A stretch of DNA of 64,000 nucleotides from Nocardia cyriacigeorgica (GCF_010858045.1 NZ_JAAGVC010000013.1:58727-122726), one strand, 5' to 3'; shown: positions 37,621 through 49,834, counted from the first letter of the stretch. The notes: generated by a model from the sequence alone, not told the origin. A program made the numbers and translations.

Positions 37621-38568
37621 CTACTGGCCCGCGCCCGGCTGGGCGCCCTGCGGAGCCTGCGGAACGGGCGCACCACCCGGCACCGGCGCACCGCCGGGCA
37701 TACCGGGCAGACCACCCGGCAGACCGGGGATGCCGGGAACGCCGGGGACACCGGGCACCCCGCCCGGCATGCCGCCCAGTTCGGTCGGATCTGGCGTGAT
37801 GCCGCCACCGTCCATCGGCACCGCGTCGGGGCCGGGGGGAGTGGGGTCGAACGGCGGCGGGTTCTCGGTGTCGAAGACGATTGTCGAGCAGTCCGCGCCG
37901 ACCTCGGGGTAGGCATAGGAGTTCAGCCGCAGCGCGGTGATGAACTGGCCGACGCGCTTGTCGTCGGCGCTGTCGAGCTTGAGCTGATGCCCCCACGATT
38001 GCAGTGCGACGGCCGAATCCTGGCCGGGGTAGGGCGACATCATCGTGTACTGCTCGCCCTTGACCTTGCTCGCCAGCGTCTCGATCCCCGCGGCGTCGAC
38101 CTTGTCCGGGTTGTAGGTGATCCACACCGCGCCGTGCTCGAGCGAGTGCACGGCGTTCTCCACCCGGATCGGCTTGTCGTAGACGATGCCGGTGCAGGTG
38201 GCCCAGGAACTGTCGTGCGGGCCGCCGAAGGGCGGGCTCTGGTCGTAGGCCACCCGCTGATTCGGCTGGATGTGCAGGCCGGCCGGGTATTCCTTCTTCA
38301 CCACGCCGTCGATGGCGAGCGATGGGTCCTGGTTGTCCTCGCTGGGGGTGAACTTCTCCAGTTCCGCCGCTTCCTGGTACTTCGGTACCAGGTTGTAGGC
38401 CAGGGCGCCGATCAGCGCGATGATCACGGCGGCGGCCCCGATGGCCAGCCAGGGAATCTGGCGCTGACGTGTACCTTTACCCTTGCCGCTGCCCTTTTTC
38501 CGGCCGGGCGCCGCCTTTCCCGCGGCCTTCACGGCCTTGGCCGACGTGGCGCTGGTCTTGCTCGGCAT
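37621..38568 (-). CDS. DUF3105 protein with collagen-like Gly/Pro tail
   Basis: 315 aa. A Lys-rich cytoplasmic N-terminus (KKGSGKGKGTRQRQ), one membrane helix (IPWLAIGAAAVIIALIGALAYNL, about 39-61), then the DUF3105 domain with YDQSPPFGGPHDSSWATCTGIVYDKPI and HSLEHGAVWITYNP, where His and Cys cluster. The last ~70 residues are Pro/Gly-rich with runs of GVPGVPGIPGLPGG, a collagen-like tail. The gene is first of a two-gene unit with the DUF305 gene and divergent from argS (115 bp). Function unknown. Confidence 0.85.
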   Translation of the reverse strand: MPSKTSATSAKAVKAAGKAAPGRKKGSGKGKGTRQRQIPWLAIGAAAVIIALIGALAYNLVPKYQEAAELEKFTPSEDNQDPSLAIDGVVKKEYPAGLHIQPNQRVAYDQSPPFGGPHDSSWATCTGIVYDKPIRVENAVHSLEHGAVWITYNPDKVDAAGIETLASKVKGEQYTMMSPYPGQDSAVALQSWGHQLKLDSADDKRVGQFITALRLNSYAYPEVGADCSTIVFDTENPPPFDPTPPGPDAVPMDGGGITPDPTELGGMPGGVPGVPGVPGIPGLPGGLPGMPGGAPVPGGAPVPQAPQGAQPGAGQ

Positions 38569-38683
38569 CGCTGATCGTGCTCTTTCGACGTGGTGGACGG
38601 TCGTGTGCGCGGTGCCCGCGTGAGGACGAACACCTGGTGCCCACTCGTGGTGCACACCTGCCCAGACCATAGGATAGAGACTC

Positions 38684-40345
38684 GTGACTCCAGCTGACCT
38701 TGCAGATCTCCTTCACGCGACCGCGGCGAAGGTGCTTGTCGAACGTGGACTGGACCCGGCGGTCCTGCCCGACGAGGTCACCGTGGAGCGTCCCCGTAAT
38801 CCGGAACACGGCGACTATGCCACGAATCTGGCCATGCGTGTCGCCAAGAAGGCCGGTACCAATCCGCGTGAGCTGGCCACCTGGCTGGCCGAAGCGCTGG
38901 ACGCCACCGACGCCGTCGCCGCGGCCGAGGTCGCCGGCCCCGGATTCCTGAACATCCGCCTGGCCGCTTCCGCGCAGGGCGCGATTCTCGAGCAGGTCCG
39001 CACGGCAGGCGCGGCCTACGGCACCGCCGACACCCTCGCCGGCACCAAGATCAACCTCGAGTTCGTCTCCGCCAACCCCACCGGTCCCGTGCACCTCGGC
39101 GGCACCCGCTGGGCCGCCGTCGGTGACGCGCTCGGCCGCATTCTCGCCGCCCAGGGCGCCGAGGTGGTGCGCGAGTACTACTTCAACGATCACGGCGCGC
39201 AGATCGACCGCTTCGCCGAATCGCTGGTCGCGGCCGCCACCGGCGCTCCGACCCCGGAGAAGGGTTACGCGGGCGCCTACATCAGGGAGATCGCGGACAA
39301 GATCGTCGCCGAGCATCCCGGTGTGCTCGATATCGAGCCCGAACTGCGCCTGGAGCGGTTCCGCGCCGAGGGCGTGGAGCTGATGTTCGCCCACATCAAG
39401 AAGACGCTGCACGATTTCGGCACCGACTTCGACGTGTACTTCAACGAGAGCTCGCTGTTCGCCTCCGGTGCGGTCGAGGAGGCGGTGAACACCCTCAAGA
39501 ACTCCGGCGACCTGTACGAAAAGGATGGCGCCTGGTGGATCGCCAGCTCCGAATATGGCGACGATCAGGACCGCGTCGTCATCAAGAGCGACGGCAATGC
39601 CGCCTACATCGCCGGTGACATCGCCTATTTCCAGAACAAGCGGGCCCGCGGCTTCGACCTGTGCATCTACATGCTCGGTGCCGACCACCACGGCTACATC
39701 GGCCGGTTGAAGGCCGCCGCCGCCGCGTTCGGCGACGATCCGGCCACCGTCGAGGTGCTCATCGGTCAGATGGTGAACCTGCTGCGCGACGGCGTCGCGG
39801 TGCGGATGAGTAAGCGTGCCGGCACCGTCGTCACCCTCGACGACCTGGTCGAGGCCATCGGCGTGGACGCCGCACGCTATTCGCTGGTGCGCAGCTCGGT
39901 GAATTCGAGCCTGGACATCGACCTGGATCTGTGGACCAAACAGGACAGCGTCAACCCGGTCTACTACGTGCAGTACGCGCACGCCCGCGCCGCTTCCATC
40001 GGCCGCAATGCCGCCGAATTCCCCGAGTACGGCACCGTCGAGCCCGATTTCTCGCTGCTCACCGCCGACGAGGAGGGCGCGCTCATCCGCACCATCGGCG
40101 AATTCCCGCGGGTGGTCGCCAGCGCCGCGAGCCTGCGCGAGCCGCATCGCATCGCCCGCTACCTGGAGGAACTGGCCGGGGCCTATCACCCGTTCCAGAC
40201 CAACAAGTCCCTGCGCGTGCTGCCGCTGGGCGACGAACCGGTCTCGCCGACCAACGTCGCCCGCCTCGCGCTGGTGAACGCCACCAAGCAGGTGCTGGCC
40301 AACGGCCTGGCCCTGCTCGGCGTCTCCGCACCGGAGCGCATGTGA
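38684..40345 (+). CDS. argS: Arginyl-tRNA synthetase
   Basis: 553 aa class I synthetase. The N-terminal Add1 domain is followed by the HIGH-type motif in [20 protein letters not shown] (about residues 128-147) and a KMSKS-equivalent [15 protein letters not shown] near 380. The C-terminal DALR anticodon domain ends [17 protein letters not shown]. Charges tRNA-Arg. GTG 38684 follows AGGATAGAGA. First gene of the argS-lysA-hom-thrC-thrB run; a tRNA-Arg(CCG) gene lies 2 kb upstream. Confidence 0.97.
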   Translation: MTPADLADLLHATAAKVLVERGLDPAVLPDEVTVERPRNPEHGDYATNLAMRVAKKAGTNPRELATWLAEALDATDAVAAAEVAGPGFLNIRLAASAQGAILEQVRTAGAAYGTADTLAGTKINLEFVSANPTGPVHLGGTRWAAVGDALGRILAAQGAEVVREYYFNDHGAQIDRFAESLVAAATGAPTPEKGYAGAYIREIADKIVAEHPGVLDIEPELRLERFRAEGVELMFAHIKKTLHDFGTDFDVYFNESSLFASGAVEEAVNTLKNSGDLYEKDGAWWIASSEYGDDQDRVVIKSDGNAAYIAGDIAYFQNKRARGFDLCIYMLGADHHGYIGRLKAAAAAFGDDPATVEVLIGQMVNLLRDGVAVRMSKRAGTVVTLDDLVEAIGVDAARYSLVRSSVNSSLDIDLDLWTKQDSVNPVYYVQYAHARAASIGRNAAEFPEYGTVEPDFSLLTADEEGALIRTIGEFPRVVASAASLREPHRIARYLEELAGAYHPFQTNKSLRVLPLGDEPVSPTNVARLALVNATKQVLANGLALLGVSAPERM

Positions 40346-40391
40346 GCACCCTGCACCAGGCATCGAACGCACCGGCAACGGAGGAGAACTA

Positions 40392-41807
40392 GTGAGCGCC
40401 CATCCTGCCGGACCCCGGCACGCCGAAATCCCGCACGCCCCCAACCTGCCGCAGCGCCCGGCCGACCCGAAGCAGCTCATCGAGCTGCCCGCGCACGTGT
40501 GGCCGCGCAACGCCACCCGCGGCGAGGACGGCGTGGTCCGGCTGGCCGGCATCCCGGTCACCGAACTGGCCGCCGAATTCGGCACGCCGCTGTTCGTCAT
40601 CGACGAGGACGATTTCCGTTCCCGCTGCCGCGATATGGTGCGCGCGTTCGGCCCCAACGCCAAGGTGCACTACGCCTCCAAGGCGTTCCTGTGCGGTGAG
40701 GTCGCGCGCTGGATCCGCGACGAGGGCCTGTCGCTGGACGTGTGTTCCGGCGGTGAGCTCGCCGTCGCGCTCAACGGCGGCTTCCCCGCCGAGCGAATCG
40801 CCCTGCACGGCAATAACAAATCCGTCGCCGAGCTGGAGGCCGCGGTCGCGGCCGGAGTCGGGCATGTGGTGGTCGACTCGCTGATCGAGATCGAACGGCT
40901 CGAGGCCGTCGCCGGGCGCGCCGGTGTGGTGCAGGACGTGCTGGTGCGCGTCACCGTCGGCGTGGAAGCCCATACCCACGAATACATTTCGACCGCGCAC
41001 GAGGACCAGAAGTTCGGCTTCTCCATCGCGGGCGGCGACGCCATGCAGGCGCTGGCCCGGGTCTTCGAGGCCGACAATCTGCGTCTGGTCGGTCTGCACA
41101 GCCATATCGGCTCGCAGATCTTCGAGATCGACGGTTTCGAGATCGCCGCGCGCCGCATGCTCGGACTGCTGCGCGACGCGGTCGACACATTCGGCGCCGA
41201 GCGCACCGCGCAGATCGCGATCCTGGATCTCGGTGGCGGGCTTGGTATTTCGTATCTCGAGGCGGACGATCCGCCGCCGCTGGACGAGTTCGCCGCCAAC
41301 CTCCGCAAGCTCGTCGCCCAGGAGGCCGAGCGCGCCGGGCTGCCGGAGCCGGTCATCGCGGTGGAGCCGGGACGTGCCATCGCAGGCCCCGGCACCGTCA
41401 CCCTGTACGAGGTCGGCACCATCAAGGACGTCTCGCTCGACGGCGGCCTGCGGCGGCGCTACGTCAGCGTGGACGGCGGGATGAGCGACAACATCCGCCC
41501 CGCGCTGTACCAGGCCGACTACGACTGCCGCCTGGTCTCGCGCGCCTCCGATGCCGAGCCGGTGGTCGCTCGCGTCGTCGGAAAGCATTGTGAGAGTGGG
41601 GATATCGTCATCAGGGACACCTGGATGCAGGCCGATGCCGGTCCGGGTGATCTGGTCGCGGTGGCCGCGACCGGTGCGTACTGCTACTCGATGTCGAGCC
41701 GGTACAACATGCTGACCCGGCCCGCGGTGGTCGCCGTCCGCGACGGACAGGCACGACTGCTGCTGCGCCGCGAGACCGTCGCGGACCTGATCGGACTCGA
41801 GGTCTGA
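40392..41807 (+). CDS. lysA: Diaminopimelate decarboxylase
   Basis: 471 aa PLP enzyme, alanine-racemase-type barrel. The PLP Lys97 is in [54 protein letters not shown] and the C-terminal HCESGD with [10 protein letters not shown] complete the active site. Converts meso-diaminopimelate to lysine. GTG 40392 has GAGGAG six bases upstream. The stop TGA shares a base with a 13-codon mini-ORF that leads into hom. Confidence 0.97.
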   Translation: MSAHPAGPRHAEIPHAPNLPQRPADPKQLIELPAHVWPRNATRGEDGVVRLAGIPVTELAAEFGTPLFVIDEDDFRSRCRDMVRAFGPNAKVHYASKAFLCGEVARWIRDEGLSLDVCSGGELAVALNGGFPAERIALHGNNKSVAELEAAVAAGVGHVVVDSLIEIERLEAVAGRAGVVQDVLVRVTVGVEAHTHEYISTAHEDQKFGFSIAGGDAMQALARVFEADNLRLVGLHSHIGSQIFEIDGFEIAARRMLGLLRDAVDTFGAERTAQIAILDLGGGLGISYLEADDPPPLDEFAANLRKLVAQEAERAGLPEPVIAVEPGRAIAGPGTVTLYEVGTIKDVSLDGGLRRRYVSVDGGMSDNIRPALYQADYDCRLVSRASDAEPVVARVVGKHCESGDIVIRDTWMQADAGPGDLVAVAATGAYCYSMSSRYNMLTRPAVVAVRDGQARLLLRRETVADLIGLEV

Positions 41808-41848
41808 TGTACGACGTGATGAGCAAGGTGGAGGTGCAATCAACGTGA
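41807..41848 (+). other. Possible 13-codon mini-ORF bridging lysA and hom
   Basis: ATG 41807 overlaps the lysA stop (TGATG). The reading [13 protein letters not shown] ends at TGA 41846-41848, which overlaps the hom start GTG 41845 (GTGA). The hom ribosome site GGAGG lies inside it. It could be a reinitiation bridge that couples hom translation to lysA, or chance; the double overlap makes chance less attractive. Confidence 0.4.
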
Positions 41849-43220
41849 CCGAGGCGAATGATGCCGGCGCGGCTGTGGCCGCGAAGAACGGCACCTGGGG
41901 AAACGAACGGCCGATCGGCGTGGCGGTGCTCGGTATGGGCAACGTCGGCACCGAGGTCGTGCGCATTCTCCGGGACCACGCCGATGATCTGCGGTCGCGG
42001 GTCGGTGCTCCGGTCGTGTTGCGCGGTGTCGCCGTGCGCGACCTGGACCGCGATCGCGGGATCCCGGCCGAACTGCTGACCACCGATGCCGAAGCACTCG
42101 TCGCGCGCGCCGATGTCGACCTGGTCGTCGAGGTCATGGGCGGCATCGACCCCGCCCGCGGCCTGATCCTGGCCGCCCTGAACGCGGGCAAGTCCGTGAT
42201 CTCCGCGAACAAGGCGCTGCTGGCCGATTACACCGGTGAACTCGCGGCCGCCGCCGAACGCAGCCGGGCCGACCTCTACTTCGAGGCCGCCGTCGCCGGC
42301 GCCATCCCGGTGGTGCGTCCGCTGATCCAGTCGCTGTCCGGCGACCGGGTGAACAAGGTGGTCGGCATCGTCAACGGCACCACCAACTTCATCCTCTCCG
42401 CGATGGATGAGACCGGCGCCGATTACCACGACACCCTCGCCGAGGCGACCCGCCTCGGCTACGCGGAGGCCGACCCGACCGCCGACGTCGAGGGCTTCGA
42501 CGCCGCCGCCAAGGCCGCGATCCTGGCCTCGCTGGCCTTCCACACCCGGGTCACCGCCGCCGACGTCTACCGCGAGGGCATCTCCAAGATCACCTCCGAG
42601 GACCTGGAGACCGCCTCCGCGGTCGGCTGCACGGTGAAGCTGCTCGCCATCTGTGAGCGCGTGCCCGCGGGCCCCGGCGAACCCGGACCCGACGAGGGCG
42701 GTAAGGAGCGGGTCTCGGTGCGCGTCTACCCGGCGCTCATCCCGCGCGAACACCCCCTGGCCGCCGTCAACGGCGCGTTCAACGCCGTCGTCGTGGAGGC
42801 CGAGAACGCGGGCCGCCTGATGTTCTACGGCCAGGGCGCCGGTGGCGCTCCCACCGCGTCCGCGGTGCTGGGTGATCTGGTGATGGCCGCGCGCAACAAG
42901 TTCTACGGTGGCCGCGCGCCCGGTGAATCGGTTTATGCTGAGCTGCCGATCGCGCCGATCGGCGATACACCCACCCGCTACCACGTGAACCTCCAGGTCG
43001 CCGACCGCGCCGGCGTCCTACAGGCGGTCGCCGGTGAGTTCGCCGATCACGGGGTGAGCATCTCGACCGTGCGTCAGGAAGGCCATGGCGCGGGTGCGCG
43101 CCTGGTCGTCGTCACCCACCATGCGACGGAGTCGGCGCTCGCGGATACTGTGTCCGCGCTGGCGGAACTGCCGTCCGTCACCTCCGTGACCAGCGTTTTG
43201 AGATTGGAAGGCACCGAAGA

Positions 43221-43224
<4 letters not shown>
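41845..43224 (+). CDS. hom: Homoserine dehydrogenase
   Basis: 459 aa. NAD(P)-binding [17 protein letters not shown] near residues 26-42; catalytic region [38 protein letters not shown]; a C-terminal ACT domain ([31 protein letters not shown]) from about residue 375, expected to sense threonine. Reduces aspartate semialdehyde to homoserine. GTG 41845 with GGAGG nine bases upstream. Overlaps thrC by four bases. Confidence 0.97.
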
Positions 43225-45306
<2,082 letters not shown>

Positions 45307-45621
45307 CGGCGAGTCCACCTTGCCGAGGCTCACAGTTGCCAGCTATCCTGGGCAAGTCCGTACATCGTGCGCGTCAGACGCCGGTGCTTCATCAGGGCAA
45401 TCGCTCCAGCAGGCTCCAGGCTCGAGCCTCCAGGCCATGGGGGTGTTGCGGAGCTGCGCAACTGGAATGATCTCTCCCACCTTTTTCATGATCGGTGGCG
45501 AAGCCTCCGACTCCGACGGAGCAGGCGATACGGCTACACATCCGAGCCCGGCACAGCGACCGGACTGCGGAACGAACCCTCGACACAGCACACGGCCCAT
45601 CGAGGGAAGGAAAGGATCTCC
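45307..45621 (+). promoter_or_regulatory. rho leader region
   Basis: 315 bases between thrB and rho. A promoter (45320-45349) would give a leader of about 265 nt. The leader holds a 12-bp palindrome AGGCTCGAGCCT (45418-45429) within a longer weak stem, and a U-rich CTTTTTC at about 45482. Long rho leaders often serve autoregulation by early termination; here that is inference. The rho frame is open back to 45367 but the extension is Arg-rich and unlikely to be translated. Confidence 0.5.
45320..45349 (+). promoter_or_regulatory. Probable sigma-A-type promoter of rho
   Basis: -35 TTGCCG (45320-45325), 18-base spacer, -10 TATCCT (45344-45349), just downstream of thrB. Start of transcription expected near 45356. 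Confidence 0.55.
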
Positions 45622-47670
45622 GTGACAGATACGGACCTGCTCGCGACACCCGGGGTGGATTCCAACCCGCAGGCCTCGGGAGACCGCGATAGTGACTCCG
45701 GACAGATTTCGAAGATGAGCGAACACACCGACGTCGCACGATCGGGGCTGACTGGAATGTTGTTGCCGCAGTTGCGCGCACTCGCGGGGGAGCTCGGTAT
45801 CCGAGGGACCTCCGGTATGCGCAAGGGCGATCTGATCGCCGCCATCAAGGAAAATCAGGCCGGGAAGGCGGCGGCCGCGGACAAGCCCGCGCGCGGTTCC
45901 GCCAAGTCCGCCACCAAGACCGAGGCGAAGAACGCGGCCGCGGCCCGCGCCGAGCAGCCGACGCTGGACGTCGCGCCCGCGAAGGAACCCGCCGCGCAGA
46001 ACACCGCGCCCGCTCAGGACTCGCAGCCCGCCGCGGCCACGGCCACCCAGGCACCGCCCGCCGACGCGGCCAAGGACGCGCGCGCCAAGACTTCCGAGAA
46101 GAATTCCGCCGACAACGCTGCCGAGAGCGCAGCGCCCGCCGCCGAGAACTCCGACGAGTCCGGTCGTGAGCAGGGCCAGCGTGGCCGTGGCAGGCAGCGT
46201 CGCGGCCGCGACCAAGCGCGCGGCAACGCCGATCAGGCCCGCGGCAACGCCGGCGGCGGTGACACCGCCACCGAGACCCGCACCGAAGAGGCCAAACCGG
46301 AAAGCGACGGCGGCGAACGTCGTCGCGACCGTGGCCAGCAGCAGGGCCAGTCCGGTGACCGCGGCCAGAACGCCGGTGGGCGCGACGGCCGCGGCGACAA
46401 CCGTGGCGGTGACGACGAGGAAGGCGGCCGCGGCAGGCGCGGACGCCGGTTCCGCGAGCGCAGGCGCAGCCGCGACCGTGAGGGTGGCGGCGGCGAGGCT
46501 CGCGAGCTCGAGATCCGCGAGGACGACGTGCTGCAGCCGGTCGCGGGCATCCTCGACGTGCTCGACAACTACGCGTTCGTGCGCACCTCCGGCTACCTGG
46601 CCGGCCCGAACGACGTGTACGTCTCGATGAACCTGGTCCGCAAGAACGGACTGCGCCGCGGTGACGCGATCACCGGTGCGGTGCGCGCCCCGCGCGACGG
46701 TGAGCAGTCGAATCAGCGGCAGAAGTTCGATCCGCTGGTCCGTTTGGACACCGTCAACGGCGGTGACGTCGAGGCGGCCAAGCGCAGGCCCGACTTCAAC
46801 AAGCTCACCCCGCTGTACCCGAACCAGCGGCTGCGGCTCGAGACCACCCCGAACAAGCTGACCACCCGCGTCATCGACCTGATCATGCCGATCGGTAAGG
46901 GCCAGCGCGCGCTGATCGTGTCCCCGCCCAAGGCCGGTAAGACCACGATCATGCAGGACATCGCCAATGCGATCGCGGTCAACAACCCCGAGTGCTACCT
47001 GATGGTGGTGCTGGTCGACGAGCGGCCCGAAGAGGTCACCGATATGCAGCGCTCGGTCAAGGGTGAGGTCATCGCCTCCACCTTCGACCGTCCGCCCGCC
47101 GACCACACCTCGGTCGCCGAGCTCGCGATCGAGCGGGCCAAGCGTCTGGTGGAGATGGGCAAGGACGTCGTCGTGCTGCTCGACTCGATCACCCGATTGG
47201 GTCGCGCCTACAACAACTCCTCGCCTGCCTCGGGCCGAATCCTTTCCGGTGGTGTGGATTCCACCGCGCTGTACCCGCCCAAGCGGTTCCTCGGCGCGGC
47301 CCGCAACATCGAGAACGGCGGCTCGCTGACGATCATCGCCACCGCCATGGTGGAGACCGGCTCGACCGGCGACACGGTGATCTTCGAGGAGTTCAAGGGC
47401 ACCGGTAACGCCGAACTCAAGCTGGACCGCAAGATCGCGGAGCGGCGGGTGTTCCCGGCGGTGGACGTCGCACCGTCCGGTACCCGTAAGGACGAACTAC
47501 TGCTGAGCCCAGACGAGGCCGCGGTGCTGCACAAGTTGCGGCGCGTACTGTCCGGCCTGGACTCGCATCAGGCGATCGACCTGCTGATCGACCGTCTGAA
47601 GAAGAGCAAGAACAACCTGGAGTTCCTGATGCAGGTCTCCAAGACCGCGCCGGGCGCGCTCGACGAGTGA
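45622..47670 (+). CDS. rho: Transcription termination factor Rho
   Basis: 682 aa, far longer than the ~420-aa E. coli Rho because of an insert (about residues 85-290) rich in Ala, Lys, Asp and then Arg-Gly tracts, typical of actinobacteria and able to bind RNA. The N-terminal SAP-like helix part (LRALAGELGIRGTSGMRKGDLIAAI) is present. The core has the cold-shock RNA-binding domain, Walker A PPKAGKTT (Lys440), Walker B VVVLLDSITRLGR and the R-loop DLLIDRLKKSK. GTG 45622 follows AAGGAAAGGA. Followed by an intrinsic-type terminator. Confidence 0.96.
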   Translation: MTDTDLLATPGVDSNPQASGDRDSDSGQISKMSEHTDVARSGLTGMLLPQLRALAGELGIRGTSGMRKGDLIAAIKENQAGKAAAADKPARGSAKSATKTEAKNAAAARAEQPTLDVAPAKEPAAQNTAPAQDSQPAAATATQAPPADAAKDARAKTSEKNSADNAAESAAPAAENSDESGREQGQRGRGRQRRGRDQARGNADQARGNAGGGDTATETRTEEAKPESDGGERRRDRGQQQGQSGDRGQNAGGRDGRGDNRGGDDEEGGRGRRGRRFRERRRSRDREGGGGEARELEIREDDVLQPVAGILDVLDNYAFVRTSGYLAGPNDVYVSMNLVRKNGLRRGDAITGAVRAPRDGEQSNQRQKFDPLVRLDTVNGGDVEAAKRRPDFNKLTPLYPNQRLRLETTPNKLTTRVIDLIMPIGKGQRALIVSPPKAGKTTIMQDIANAIAVNNPECYLMVVLVDERPEEVTDMQRSVKGEVIASTFDRPPADHTSVAELAIERAKRLVEMGKDVVVLLDSITRLGRAYNNSSPASGRILSGGVDSTALYPPKRFLGAARNIENGGSLTIIATAMVETGSTGDTVIFEEFKGTGNAELKLDRKIAERRVFPAVDVAPSGTRKDELLLSPDEAAVLHKLRRVLSGLDSHQAIDLLIDRLKKSKNNLEFLMQVSKTAPGALDE

Positions 47671-48099
47671 TGCGCCGAACCGCCGCGCGGCGGTGAGCAC
47701 GGCCTCGAGGGCTCCACCGCAGTGGAGCCCTCGAGCCGTTTCCGGGGCCGCGCGCGAACTGCGCGGCCCTCGGATCGCGGCGGGGGAGAAGAACACGACG
47801 CCGATCGCGGCGGCTCCCGCGATCAGAAAGGCGAGAATGAGCGCGGCGCCGTCGAACGAGGTGCGCCGCGAGGCGGCCGTCAGGGCGGTGTCGGATGCTG
47901 GTGCGTGCTGTCGTTGCTGGTCCACCGGGTGGGCCGGGGTCTGGATCTCCGCTGGGAAACCCGATGCCGAGGGCAGGCCGGAGCCCGCCGACGACGGAGA
48001 GTCCGTGCCACCCGGCGCGGCGAACCATCCCGCCGCGACAGCCACGACCAGTGCGACCAGCACCGCGAAGGCCACACGGTTGTTCATCCGGCTGTTCAC
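47497..48099 (-). CDS. Two-helix membrane protein overlapping rho 3' end
   Basis: 200 aa, family not recognised. GTG 48099 has a very strong ribosome site AAAGGAGA five bases upstream. Opens VNSRMNNR, then a hydrophobic helix VAFAVLVALVVAVAAGWFAA (about 8-27), a Ser/Pro/Gln-rich outer loop, and a second helix GAALILAFLIAGAAAIGVVFF (about 90-110). The last ~60 codons are antisense to rho and read through the rho terminator hairpin. That tail (DLHQELQVVLALLQTVDQQVDRL) may be genuine or the result of a lost stop. Confidence is high for the first 130 residues, low for the end. Confidence 0.6.
   Translation of the reverse strand: MNSRMNNRVAFAVLVALVVAVAAGWFAAPGGTDSPSSAGSGLPSASGFPAEIQTPAHPVDQQRQHAPASDTALTAASRRTSFDGAALILAFLIAGAAAIGVVFFSPAAIRGPRSSRAAPETARGLHCGGALEAVLTAARRFGASLVERARRGLGDLHQELQVVLALLQTVDQQVDRLMRVQAGQYAPQLVQHRGLVWAQQ
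47704..47735. terminator. rho terminator hairpin
   Basis: Perfect 14-bp stem (CTCGAGGGCTCCAC against GTGGAGCCCTCGAG) with a 4-base loop CGCA, 33 bases after the rho stop, followed by CCGTTT. Confidence 0.8.
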
Positions 48100-48435
48100 A
48101 GGATCTCCTTTCCATGTCTCGGCACGCCGACGTGCATCGGATTCCAACACTATGAACGGAGCTGTTCGTATTCTTGAGTAGCCGACTACCCGACTTCAGG
48201 GTTCCTCGAGTGCTGCCGGTGCGCGTCCCCCCACTTCCTGGGGCGATAGCGAAGGGGGATTACTCGCCGGGGAACAATCGGGTCTGCGGGGGCGTTCGAT
48301 AGACGTGTCGGTGAATCTGGCATACTGGATCGCCGTGCGTCCGCGCTGTTCGCGGACAATCCCGCCTAGTCGGCTCCGGTTCACGTTCGACGCCATCCGC
48401 GCGAGCGACCCGGCGCCATTTTCGAGAGGACACCC
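48100..48435. promoter_or_regulatory. Divergent intergenic region, membrane protein / rpmE
   Basis: 336 bases without a gene. On + a possible -10 CATACT (48321-48326) lies about 110 bases before rpmE; no good -35 is seen. The rpmE ribosome site GAGAGGA is at 48423-48429. Nothing else of note. Confidence 0.4.
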
Positions 48436-48666
48436 ATGAAGGCAGGAATCCACCCGACCTACGTCGACACCACCGTCGTCTGCGGTTGCGGCAATACGTT
48501 CCAGACCCGTTCCACCAAGGAATCCGGTCACATCACCGTCGAGGTCTGCTCGCAGTGCCACCCGTTCTACACCGGCAAGCAGAAGATCCTGGACACCGGT
48601 GGCCGCGTGGCCCGCTTCGAGGCCCGCTACGGCAAGCGCGCCGAGAAGAAGGCCGACGCCAAGTAG
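48436..48666 (+). CDS. rpmE: Ribosomal protein bL31, zinc-binding form
   Basis: 76 aa L31 of the C+ type: Cys pair CGCG near residues 16-18 and [13 protein letters not shown] near 36-48 give the four-Cys zinc site. Binds the large ribosomal subunit. In actinobacteria the C+ form is used when zinc is plentiful. ATG is preceded by GAGAGGA. Followed by a strong intrinsic terminator, so prfA has its own start. Confidence 0.97.
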   Translation: MKAGIHPTYVDTTVVCGCGNTFQTRSTKESGHITVEVCSQCHPFYTGKQKILDTGGRVARFEARYGKRAEKKADAK

Positions 48667-48674
48667 CTTCCTCG

Positions 48675-48717
48675 CCGACGCCCGGTCCTGCCAAGCAGGT
48701 CCGGGCGTCGGTGTTTT
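48675..48717 (+). terminator. Intrinsic terminator after rpmE
   Basis: A 17-bp stem with one mismatch (outer arms CCGACGCCCGG / CCGGGCGTCGG, inner CCTGC / GCAGG), loop CAA, then TGTTTT. The clearest Rho-independent terminator of the window, eight bases after the rpmE stop. Confidence 0.93.
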
Positions 48718-48763
48718 CTCGGCCCGACCACCGATATCGAACACGCACGAGAGGAAGCCGACC

Positions 48764-49834
48764 GTGACCCAGCCGTCCGCGATCGACGACATCCTGGCCG
48801 AGTACGCGGGCTTGGAGACCCAGCTCGCCGATCCGGCGCTGCACAACGACGCGGGCGCGGCCCGCCGCGTCGGTAAGCGGTTCGCCGAACTCGCGCCCGT
48901 GATGTCCACCTACCGCAAGCTCAGCGCCGCCCGCGACGATCTGGCCGCCGCCCGTGAGCTCGCCGCCGACGACGCGGCCTTCGCCGCCGAGGTCCCCGAG
49001 CTGGAGCAGCAGGTGAGCGAGCTGGAGCAGGCCCTGACCGACCTGCTGGCCCCGCGCGACCCGCACGACGGCGACGATGTGGTGCTCGAGGTGAAGTCCG
49101 GTGAGGGTGGCGAGGAGTCCGCGCTGTTCGCCGCGGATCTGGCGCGGATGTACGTGCGCTATGCCGAACGGCACGGCTGGAAGGTCGAGATCCTCAACGC
49201 CACCTATTCCGATCTGGGTGGATACAAGGAAGCGACGCTGTCGATCAAGAGCCGCGACGCCGCCCGCGACGGTGTCTGGTCGCGGTTCAAGTTCGAGGGC
49301 GGGGTGCACCGGGTGCAGCGGGTGCCGGTGACCGAATCGCAGGGCCGGGTGCACACCTCCGCGGCCGGCGTGCTCATCTACCCCGAGCCCGATGAGGTCG
49401 AGCAGGTCCAGATCGACGAGACCGATCTGCGCATCGACGTCTACCGCTCCTCTGGCAAGGGCGGCCAGGGCGTCAACACCACCGACTCCGCCGTGCGCAT
49501 CACCCACCTGCCCTCCGGCATCGTGGTGACCTGCCAGAACGAGCGGTCCCAGTTGCAGAACAAGGCGCGCGCCATGCAGGTGCTGGCCGCGCGGCTGCAA
49601 GCGCTGGCCGAGGAACAGGCCGAACAGGAGGCCGCGGCCGGGCGGGCCAGCCAGATCCGCACCGTTGACCGCTCCGAACGCATCCGCACCTACAACTTCC
49701 CGGAGAACCGCATCGCCGATCACCGCATCGGCTTCAAGGCGCACAACCTGGACGCGGTGCTCGACGGCGATATGGACGCCCTGCTCGACGCACTCGGCAA
49801 GGCCGACCGCGAAGCCCGCATGGCCGCGGAGTGA
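48764..49834 (+). CDS. prfA: Peptide chain release factor 1
   Basis: 356 aa. The GGQ loop [22 protein letters not shown] near residues 228-249 triggers peptide release, and its Gln is the methylation target of PrmC encoded next. The stop-codon recognition tripeptide is PVT (in [18 protein letters not shown]) in place of the PAT of E. coli RF1, a common actinobacterial form. Reads UAA and UAG. GTG 48764 follows GAGAGGAAG. Confidence 0.96.
   Translation: MTQPSAIDDILAEYAGLETQLADPALHNDAGAARRVGKRFAELAPVMSTYRKLSAARDDLAAARELAADDAAFAAEVPELEQQVSELEQALTDLLAPRDPHDGDDVVLEVKSGEGGEESALFAADLARMYVRYAERHGWKVEILNATYSDLGGYKEATLSIKSRDAARDGVWSRFKFEGGVHRVQRVPVTESQGRVHTSAAGVLIYPEPDEVEQVQIDETDLRIDVYRSSGKGGQGVNTTDSAVRITHLPSGIVVTCQNERSQLQNKARAMQVLAARLQALAEEQAEQEAAAGRASQIRTVDRSERIRTYNFPENRIADHRIGFKAHNLDAVLDGDMDALLDALGKADREARMAAE

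Noticed and set aside
37650..37770. Short tandem DNA repeats that look like a repeat array
   Set aside because: They encode the Gly/Pro collagen-like tail of the DUF3105 protein; not a CRISPR or intergenic repeat.
45367..45621. In-frame N-terminal extension of rho
   Set aside because: The frame is open but Arg-rich and lacks a ribosome site; GTG 45622 has a strong AAGGAAAGGA upstream and matches homologues.
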